Shown here in pieces: positions 1 through 5,180 of a stretch of DNA of 11,358 bases. Source of the stretch: PVC group bacterium (GTDB taxonomy: Bacteria > Verrucomicrobiota > Kiritimatiellia > SS1-B-03-39 > UBA6053); contig PXDP01000498.1 of assembly GCA_003565035.1 (NCBI GenBank), positions 1 through 11,358 on the forward strand. The letters are read 5' to 3'. The notes beneath the pieces are model-generated. The model worked only from the letters and a program-made list of their open reading frames with translations, was not told where the DNA came from and searched no databases. The position numbers were made by a program, and so were the translations under genes. Numbering within the stretch: position 1 is the first letter of the stretch; each line of letters begins with the position of its first letter.

Positions 1-963
1 GACTGTGTCCCCGAGGAAAACTCCCTGCTGCTGGCCTTCGCCGAGGGCATTGAAGTCGAAATCCCCTCCATCAACCTCGTCTTCCGACATCCCCGCGAAC
101 TGCTCGGCGAGCCGGTGTACGGCCGCTTTGGGCCGGAATTCCCCATCCGCTTCGACTTTCTCGACACCATGCAGGGCGGCAATCTGTCTTTTCAGGTCCA
201 CCCCAATACCGAATTTGTCCGCGAACACTTCGGCATGCCCTACACCCAGGACGAGAGCTACTACATACTCGACGCGGAACCCGACGCCCGCGTTTACCTT
301 GGCTGCAAAGACGGAGCGGACCCTTCCGCCATGTTTGCCGATCTCGAGGCCGCCCGGCGGGGCGAAAAAGAATTCGATGCCGACCGCTTCGCGGCCTCCC
401 ATCCCGCCAAAGCCCACGACCACTTCCTCATCCCCGCCGGCACCCTCCACTGCTCCGGCGAAAATTCGATGGTGCTCGAAATCAGTGCCACCCCTTATAT
501 ATTTACCTTCAAGCTCTGGGACTGGAACCGCATGGGGCTCGACGGCAAACCCCGTCCGGTCAATCTCGACCGCGGACGGCAGGTGGTGCGCTGGGACCGG
601 GACGAGACCTACGCCAAATCCAATCTGATTAATCATGTGGAAGCCGTCTCCGAGGGTGAGGGCTGGCGCGAGGAACGCACCGGCCTGCATCCGGCCGAAT
701 TTATGGAAACCCGGCGGCACTGGTTCCGTGCCCCCGTCCCGCATCACACCGGCGGCAGCGACAGCGGCGGCGTCCAGGTGCTCAACCTCGTCCAGGGCGA
801 ATCCGCCATAGTCGAAAGTCCCGACGGAGCCTTCGAACCGTTTGAAGTTCACTACGGCGAAACCTTCATCGTTCCCGCCGCCGTGGGTGCCTACACGATT
901 CGTCCGCTTCAGACCGAAGGCGAAGCGGCCACCATGAAAGCCTTTGTGAGGACGAATGCATGA
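1..963 (+). CDS. manA: Class I mannose-6-phosphate isomerase (3' part, truncated by window start)
   Basis: The frame is open from base 1 to the TGA at 961-963, so 320 residues of a longer protein are visible. A GTG at 115 is in frame, but conserved sequence continues upstream of it, so it is not the start. The enzyme interconverts mannose-6-P and fructose-6-P in the cytoplasm. Numbering from base 1, the four cupin metal ligands can be placed: Gln65 and His67 in GGNLSFQVHPN, Glu85 in QDESYYIL, and His150 in IPAGTLHCSG. These are followed by the conserved stretch ISATPYIFTFKLWDWNRMGL. The C-terminal cupin includes FIVPAAVGAYTIRP. The sequence resembles the long ManA-like proteins (about 580-600 residues, as I recall them), so a large N-terminal part may lie outside the window. 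Its stop overlaps the start of the next isomerase gene, which implies one transcript. Substrate specificity within the M6P isomerase family is not proven. Confidence 0.88.
   Translation, partial: DCVPEENSLLLAFAEGIEVEIPSINLVFRHPRELLGEPVYGRFGPEFPIRFDFLDTMQGGNLSFQVHPNTEFVREHFGMPYTQDESYYILDAEPDARVYLGCKDGADPSAMFADLEAARRGEKEFDADRFAASHPAKAHDHFLIPAGTLHCSGENSMVLEISATPYIFTFKLWDWNRMGLDGKPRPVNLDRGRQVVRWDRDETYAKSNLINHVEAVSEGEGWREERTGLHPAEFMETRRHWFRAPVPHHTGGSDSGGVQVLNLVQGESAIVESPDGAFEPFEVHYGETFIVPAAVGAYTIRPLQTEGEAATMKAFVRTNA
948..952 (+). promoter_or_regulatory. Shine-Dalgarno of the glucose-6-phosphate isomerase gene
   Basis: GAGGA lies 7 nt before the ATG at 960, inside the end of the upstream reading frame. 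It supports the start at 960, which overlaps the upstream TGA as ATGA and suggests coupled translation. Confidence 0.6.
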
Positions 964-1733
964 ACCCCGGTTTTGACATCCGCCCCACCTCCGCCCCCCT
1001 CGGGTTCCGCTACGGACCCGGGGTGTTCGGTCCCGAATGCGAACTCCGCCGCCTTGATGCCATCCGCCCCAGCCTCCGCAATCCCGACTGCGCCGGCCCT
1101 GACCCCGTCTACGCCATCGCCATGGATGTGGGGACCGCAGACCGCCGGGAGGATCTGCTCCGGCGAAATCTGCTTTTCGGCGTTGTGACCTACGCCGCCG
1201 GGCGGCTCGGTGACGAGCCCGTGCGTTCGCAGGGACACATCCACGCCGTGAGTGCAAGTTGTGGGTGCTCCACCCCTGAACTTTACGAAATCTGGCAGGG
1301 CCGGGCCGTGATTCTCATGCAGGAGCGTGCCGAAGACGATCCCGGACGCTGTTTTGCGGTGGAGGCCGGACCCGGCGAAGTCGTGGTGGTCCCGCCCGAC
1401 TGGGCCCACGCCACCATCAGCGCCGATCCCTCACAGCCCCTCACCTTCGGTGCCTGGTGCGTGCGCGATTTCGGATTCGACTACACCGGCGTGCGCGCCC
1501 ACGGCGGCCTCGCCTGGTTTCCCCGGCTGGAACAGGACACCCTCACCTGGGAACGCAATCCCCGCTATCCCGTTCAACCGGAATTGATCATCAAAGCCCC
1601 CGCCGACTACAACGCCCTCGGTCTTCGCCCCGGCATTCCCATCTGGCAGCAGTATCTTGACGCCCCTGAAACAATGATGTGGGTGCCCGATCCCGCCCGC
1701 GCGGAAACCGTGTGGAACACGTTTCTTCCCTGA
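960..1733 (+). CDS. Cupin-type glucose-6-phosphate isomerase (PF06560-like)
   Basis: A 257-residue protein that would interconvert glucose-6-P and fructose-6-P in the cytoplasm. It belongs to the metal-dependent cupin class first known from archaea, not the large PGI fold. Visible motifs are the cupin strand RSQGHIHAVSA (ligands His93, His95), PELYEIWQG (ligand Glu107) and VPPDWAHATI (ligand His150). The gap between His95 and Glu107 is longer than in the Pyrococcus enzyme as I recall it, and the protein is longer than the roughly 190-residue archaeal forms, with extra N- and C-terminal sequence. The ATG overlaps the stop of the mannose-6-phosphate isomerase gene (ATGA), and GAGGA sits 7 nt upstream. 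The two genes make a hexose-phosphate isomerase pair converging on fructose-6-P. The stop abuts the stop of the convergent regulator gene. A related sugar-phosphate cupin isomerase is the main alternative. Confidence 0.86.
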   Translation: MNPGFDIRPTSAPLGFRYGPGVFGPECELRRLDAIRPSLRNPDCAGPDPVYAIAMDVGTADRREDLLRRNLLFGVVTYAAGRLGDEPVRSQGHIHAVSASCGCSTPELYEIWQGRAVILMQERAEDDPGRCFAVEAGPGEVVVVPPDWAHATISADPSQPLTFGAWCVRDFGFDYTGVRAHGGLAWFPRLEQDTLTWERNPRYPVQPELIIKAPADYNALGLRPGIPIWQQYLDAPETMMWVPDPARAETVWNTFLP

Positions 1734-1738
1734 TCAGG
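1729..1738. other. Perfect palindrome formed by two abutting stop codons
   Basis: CCTGATCAGG contains the TGA of the plus-strand isomerase gene (1731-1733) and, on the other strand, the TGA of the AraC-type gene (1736-1734). The two reading frames meet with no base between them and no room for a conventional terminator, so the two transcripts probably overlap at their 3' ends. Confidence 0.7.
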
Positions 1739-2600
1739 ACAACCTTCCCGCCTCCCGGGCCTGACGCCGATAGTCCCGGGGTGTACACCCCTGTCTGACG
1801 CGGAAACGGCGGTTGAAATTGGACAGGGTTTGAAAGCCACTGGCGAACGCGATGTCGGTGATGGACAGATCGGTTTCCAGCAGCAGGCGGCAGGCATGTC
1901 CCACCCGCACATCGTTTAGAAAATCGGAATAGGTTTTTCCGGTGGCGGCCCGGAAGGCCCGGCTGAAGGAGGCCGGGGCCAAATGCGCCAGAGCGGCCAT
2001 CTCTTCATGCCGGACCGGCTCGCTGAAATGATCCAGCAGATACGCACACACCTTGTGCATGCGGTTCAGATCCATACGCAAATCCAAACGGGAAAATCCC
2101 ACACTGGAGAGCGGTTCCGGACGCGGGGCCCGGCTGAGCACATCCGCCAGTTCAAAAAAACACGACCAGGCTTTGGCTCCGTCGCTGACGCGTAGGTCCC
2201 GGAGAATCCGCCCCCCCTCCCGCGCGACATCGCCCTGATACACAAACCCCTGCCGGGCCGCCTCCAAATAGCTAAAGAACTCCGACACCCCGGAAAGGTC
2301 CGCAAACAAATCAACCCCGCCCTCCAAACTGAACTGCAACACCTCCGCCTGCGCCCCGTCGCGGGGCGGACGGCTGTTGCGGAACAGGTGAGGCAGGCAC
2401 ACCCCCAGCACATACAAATCCCCCGCCTCAAAACTCCCCGAATGATCTCCAATCATGCGCACGCCCCGAGACCGGCCAATCCAGGTAATTTCCACCTCCG
2501 GATGATAATGATACCCATGATCAAAGCTCGGCAGATCAAGTTCCCGCGAAAATAACTCCAGATTACCAGGCGGAACCACCGCTTCAAATTGAGCTTTCAT
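1734..2600 (-). CDS. AraC-family transcriptional regulator with N-terminal cupin sensor
   Basis: 288 residues from the ATG at 2600-2598. The N-terminal part (about residues 15-85) is a cupin-like sugar-sensing domain with YHYHPEVEITWIGRSRG and FEAGDLYVLG. The C-terminal DNA-binding domain has two helix-turn-helix units: one around residues 197-220 (EEMAALAHLAPASFSRAF) and one around 247-268 (ITDIAFASGFQTLSNFNRRF), ending in the usual CTPRDYR. An in-frame ATG at 2639 would add 13 basic, AT-rich residues. I prefer 2600 because family members, as I recall them, begin like MKAQFE, and because a promoter-like TTGATG-N17-TATAAA lies between the two starts. It is divergent from the methyltransferase-ferredoxin-P450 operon, the usual position for a regulator of that operon. 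The inducer is unknown, probably a sugar. It could also control the isomerase pair or the glycosidase operon. Confidence 0.9.
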   Translation of the reverse strand: MKAQFEAVVPPGNLELFSRELDLPSFDHGYHYHPEVEITWIGRSRGVRMIGDHSGSFEAGDLYVLGVCLPHLFRNSRPPRDGAQAEVLQFSLEGGVDLFADLSGVSEFFSYLEAARQGFVYQGDVAREGGRILRDLRVSDGAKAWSCFFELADVLSRAPRPEPLSSVGFSRLDLRMDLNRMHKVCAYLLDHFSEPVRHEEMAALAHLAPASFSRAFRAATGKTYSDFLNDVRVGHACRLLLETDLSITDIAFASGFQTLSNFNRRFRVRQGCTPRDYRRQAREAGRLS

Positions 2601-2607
2601 TTCCAGA

Positions 2608-2636
2608 TTTATACGTTTTTTGAAGGATAACATCAA
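2608..2636 (-). promoter_or_regulatory. Candidate promoter of the AraC-type gene
   Basis: On the minus strand, TTGATG (2636-2631), a 17-bp spacer and TATAAA (2613-2608) match the sigma-70 layout. Only 7 nt separate the -10 box from the ATG at 2600, so the transcript would be leaderless or nearly so. The only purine-rich sequence before the ATG is a weak TGGAA. It was found by eye in an AT-rich stretch, so chance is possible. Confidence 0.4.
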
Positions 2637-2671
2637 CATAATACCAAAAAAGGCTGTCAGAAGCTTGGTTT

Positions 2672-2699
2672 TTGCCCGGTCGTTTCTGGTAAATATACT
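2672..2699 (+). promoter_or_regulatory. Candidate promoter of the UroD-ferredoxin-P450 operon
   Basis: TTGCCC (2672-2677), a 16-bp spacer and TATACT (2694-2699) resemble a sigma-70 promoter facing the UroD-like gene. Its ATG begins 3 nt after the -10 box, so transcription would start at or within the start codon. Either the message is leaderless, or the box is fortuitous and the real promoter lies further upstream in the 102-bp divergent region. No Shine-Dalgarno is visible before this ATG. The AraC-type regulator is expected to bind somewhere in 2601-2702, but I could not identify a convincing operator. Confidence 0.35.
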
Positions 2700-2702
2700 C
2701 CC

Positions 2703-3701
2703 ATGACATCAAAAGAACGCTACCTGGCCGGACTGAAGGGCGAGCAGGTTGATTTTCCCGCCCGCATTCCGATTCTTATGCAATTCGCGGCCGAATGGAT
2801 CGGCAGCGACTACGGCCGCTTCGCTTCCGATCATCGGAAACTCGTCGAGGCGAATTTCCGATGCTCGGAACACTTCGGAATCGATCAACTGAGCTGCATT
2901 TCCGATCCCTACCGCGAAACGTCCGGCTTTGGGGCGGAGATTGTCTACCACAAAGACCGGGTGCCGGAGTGTGCAACCCCTCCCCTTCGCGATTTGGCGG
3001 AGGTGGCATCGTGGAAGGTGCCGGATCCAATCCGTTGCCCGCGCATGAAAGACCGGATCGACGCCGTCCGTCTGTACCGGGAGCAGGACCGGGATCAACA
3101 CAGCATCCTCGGCTGGGTGGAGGGTCCGGCGGCCCTGGCCTGCGATCTCTACGGCATGTCGGAATTTTTTATGGACCTTATGGACGAACCGGAGGACTGC
3201 GAAGCTCTGCTGACCCTGTGTACGGACACCGCGTTGCGCTTTGCCCTGGCGCAAATCAAGGCGGGTGCCGACACCATCAGCGTGGGCGACGCGGTGTGCA
3301 GTCAGATTTCGGGTGCGGTACATGGCGAAGTTATTTTCCCGCATCAGCGTCGCCTGATCGAAGGCATTCACGCGGCGGGCGCCCATGTGCGTCTGCATAT
3401 TTGTGGTCAGACCGCCCATCTGTGGCCGAAGCTCGCCACCCTGCCGCTTTCAATTTTCGATTGCGACCACATGGTCGATCTCGCCGCCGCACGCACCGCC
3501 TTTCCCGAACCGGTGGTGCTGGCGGGAAACCACGATCCGGTCGCCGACATCTGCTTTGGCAAGCCGGAGCGTATTCGCGAAAAAACCCGGCGCTGCCGGG
3601 AGCAGGCGGGCCGCTATTTCATGATCAATGCGGGCTGTGAAATTCCTTCCGCCACCCCGGAAGGCAATCTTCTGGCCCTGTGCAACCCGGAAGATATCTG
3701 A
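2703..3701 (+). CDS. UroD-superfamily methyltransferase (MtaA/CmuA-like), probably corrinoid-dependent
   Basis: 332 residues starting MTSKERYLAGLKGEQ, the usual N-terminus of this family, which fixes the ATG at 2703. The predicted fold is a TIM barrel of the uroporphyrinogen decarboxylase superfamily. Instead of haem-synthesis hallmarks it has the zinc-site pattern of MtaA/MtbA-type methyltransferases: His232-x-Cys234 in HICGQT and Cys312 in NAGCEIP, with 77 residues between the two cysteines. Other family features are GWVEGPAALACDLYG, the GADTISVGDAVCSQIS loop and LAGNHDP. Family members move methyl groups between a corrinoid protein and a thiol or other acceptor. No corrinoid protein is encoded nearby, so donor and acceptor are unknown. 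It is the first gene of a plus-strand set with a ferredoxin and a P450, 21 bp before the ferredoxin ATG, and is divergent from the AraC gene. Methyl transfer or demethylation is an inference. Authentic uroporphyrinogen decarboxylase is unlikely. Confidence 0.82.
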   Translation: MTSKERYLAGLKGEQVDFPARIPILMQFAAEWIGSDYGRFASDHRKLVEANFRCSEHFGIDQLSCISDPYRETSGFGAEIVYHKDRVPECATPPLRDLAEVASWKVPDPIRCPRMKDRIDAVRLYREQDRDQHSILGWVEGPAALACDLYGMSEFFMDLMDEPEDCEALLTLCTDTALRFALAQIKAGADTISVGDAVCSQISGAVHGEVIFPHQRRLIEGIHAAGAHVRLHICGQTAHLWPKLATLPLSIFDCDHMVDLAAARTAFPEPVVLAGNHDPVADICFGKPERIREKTRRCREQAGRYFMINAGCEIPSATPEGNLLALCNPEDI

Positions 3702-3712
3702 AAACCCACTAC

Positions 3713-3717
3713 GAGGA
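3713..3717 (+). promoter_or_regulatory. Shine-Dalgarno of the ferredoxin gene
   Basis: GAGGA lies 5 nt before the ATG at 3723, in the 21-bp gap after the methyltransferase stop. It supports that start codon. Confidence 0.65.
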
Positions 3718-3722
3718 ACCCC

Positions 3723-4034
3723 ATGCCCAACATCACCTATATCACCCCCGATGAAGAAACCGTCACCATCCAAAGCGATGAACCCAACCTCATGAAAGCC
3801 GCCAAGCTGGAGTGCGTGGAGGGCATCGACGGCAATTGCGGCGGCGTCTGCTCCTGCGCCACCTGCCATGTGCATGTGCATCCCGACTGGATGGAAAAAG
3901 TCGGTCCGCCCGGCGACATCGAATTGACGCTGCTGGAGTTGGAGGACGATTTTGACGAAACCAGCCGACTGTGCTGTCAGATTCCCCTGACCCCCGAGCT
4001 GGATGGCATCGTCGTGCGGGTGGCGGATCGATGA
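3723..4034 (+). CDS. [2Fe-2S] ferredoxin, adrenodoxin/putidaredoxin type
   Basis: A 103-residue cytoplasmic electron carrier. The cluster motif is Cys39-x5-Cys45-x2-Cys48 within NCGGVCSCATCHVHV, with the distal ligand Cys85 in SRLCCQI. This is the vertebrate/bacterial P450-reductant pattern (C-x5-C-x2-C ... C). Length and the acidic segment around residues 65-79 (DIELTLLELEDDFDE) fit putidaredoxin-like proteins that dock to P450s and their reductases. There are three additional cysteines (31, 43 and 84), two of them directly next to ligand positions. The ATG has a good Shine-Dalgarno, and the stop overlaps the P450 start as ATGA. The pair is therefore very likely co-translated, and this ferredoxin is probably the direct electron donor of the P450. 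The NAD(P)H-dependent ferredoxin reductase is not in the window. Confidence 0.93.
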   Translation: MPNITYITPDEETVTIQSDEPNLMKAAKLECVEGIDGNCGGVCSCATCHVHVHPDWMEKVGPPGDIELTLLELEDDFDETSRLCCQIPLTPELDGIVVRVADR

Positions 4035-5161
4035 TTTCAACGCCCGACCCCTTCCGCGAGGCGAGGGAGACCTCCCTCACCCTGCCCGTGGACGTGAATG
4101 GCGAAACGATCCCTCTGCTGCTGCGCATGCAGGACATCCGAAAGGCCTGCAAGAACACCGGCGACTTCAGCAGCGCCAATCCTTTTCACATCACCTTGGA
4201 GCCTGAAACCCGGGTGCGCTCGTACCGTCAGTTTCCCATCGAAAGTGATCCGCCGGAACACACCGACTACCGTGCCATTGTGGAGCCCCTGTTCCGCCGT
4301 CCGGAACAGCCGGCCTACGCGGCACGGATAGAGGAGTTGGTGCGGCGGGCCGTGACGGCGGCGCTGGAGGCCGGGGAACTGGAGGTGGTGCGGGACTTCG
4401 CGCTCCCCTTGCAATCGCGGGCATTGACCCTGCTGCTGGGTCTGCCGGAATCCGAGGCGGAGACCTGGATTTCCTGGGGGGTGCATGTGTTTCACGACGG
4501 CGATGGCGGCCAAAAAGGCAAAGTCCTCGAAGCCTACACCGCCGCGCAATTCGAGCGTGCGGCGCGGGAGCCGGGAGAGGATTTTTTCTCCGTGCTCAAT
4601 CAGGCCCGCTTTCAGGGGCGACCGCTCAGCTTTGAAGAAAAACAGGGCTTTGCAAATCTCGCGTTTGCGGGAGGACGCGACACCGTGATCGGCACCGTCA
4701 CCCGCATTTTCGCCGAGGCGGCCAACGATCCGAAACTGCTCCCGGGCATCCGCGCCACTCCGGACTTGGCTGACAGCGCGGTGGAGGAAATCGTGCGAAT
4801 CACCACCCCGCTCACCGCCATCAGCCGCACCTGCCCCCACGACACCGCCGTGCAAAAGGCCGGCGGACGCATCGGACTCTGCTGGGCCTCCGCCAACCGC
4901 GAAGAGCGCTTCTTTCCCGAGCCCGACCGCTTCCAAGCCGACCGCAACCCCAACCCGCACGTTGGCTTCGGCTTCGGCCCCCACAATTGCCTCGGAGCCC
5001 CCCATGCCCGCCTGTTGTTGCGGACTCTGTTCCGAATATTGGCGGAACAAGATGTCACCCTGCGCATCCAAACGCAAGAGCTTCAATTCGAACAGCTCGG
5101 AACCGTCACCCGGCCAAATGGATTCCAACGATTACGCATCAAGATCACCAAACAGCTTTAA
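4031..5161 (+). CDS. Cytochrome P450, bacterial class I (soluble)
   Basis: 376 residues from the ATG at 4031. A longer in-frame start at 3971 would lie inside the ferredoxin gene, whereas 4031 gives the ATGA overlap. P450 hallmarks in order: DPPEHTDYR in the C-helix region, I-helix AGGRDT at residues 213-218 with the oxygen-activating Asp-Thr, K-helix Glu253-Ile-Val-Arg256, FFPEPDRF, and the haem loop FGFGPHNCLG with the iron ligand Cys320. There is no membrane anchor. It uses O2 and electrons from the ferredoxin next door to hydroxylate a substrate or oxidatively O-demethylate it. P450-ferredoxin pairs in marine polysaccharide loci demethylate 6-O-methyl-D-galactose. The sugar-gene context here makes such a role plausible, but the sequence does not show the substrate. 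It ends 19 bp from the convergent beta-helix gene, and that gap (5162-5180) holds no hairpin terminator. Confidence 0.94.
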   Translation: MISTPDPFREARETSLTLPVDVNGETIPLLLRMQDIRKACKNTGDFSSANPFHITLEPETRVRSYRQFPIESDPPEHTDYRAIVEPLFRRPEQPAYAARIEELVRRAVTAALEAGELEVVRDFALPLQSRALTLLLGLPESEAETWISWGVHVFHDGDGGQKGKVLEAYTAAQFERAAREPGEDFFSVLNQARFQGRPLSFEEKQGFANLAFAGGRDTVIGTVTRIFAEAANDPKLLPGIRATPDLADSAVEEIVRITTPLTAISRTCPHDTAVQKAGGRIGLCWASANREERFFPEPDRFQADRNPNPHVGFGFGPHNCLGAPHARLLLRTLFRILAEQDVTLRIQTQELQFEQLGTVTRPNGFQRLRIKITKQL

Positions 5162-5180
5162 GATGTTTTGGTTTTGGATT

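Noticed and set aside
2601..2639. Start of the AraC-type gene at 2639
   Set aside because: It would add 13 AT-encoded basic residues, overlap a promoter-like sequence and depart from the usual family N-terminus. It remains possible.
2601..2690. Inverted TCTGG motifs near both divergent start codons as an operator
   Set aside because: Only five bases are shared, and AraC proteins usually bind longer direct repeats. Not distinguishable from chance.
2709..3419. 236-codon minus-strand frame opposite the UroD-like gene
   Set aside because: The plus-strand protein is clearly the family member; the antisense sequence has no motif and no start signal.
3971..4030. Longer start of the P450 inside the ferredoxin gene
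   Set aside because: The extra 20 residues are not P450-like, and the ATG at 4031 gives the ATGA overlap seen at other junctions in this window.
4037..5128. 363-codon open frame opposite the P450 gene
   Set aside because: The P450 on the other strand has every family motif. The antisense product has no recognisable domain, and long antisense frames are common in GC-rich genes.
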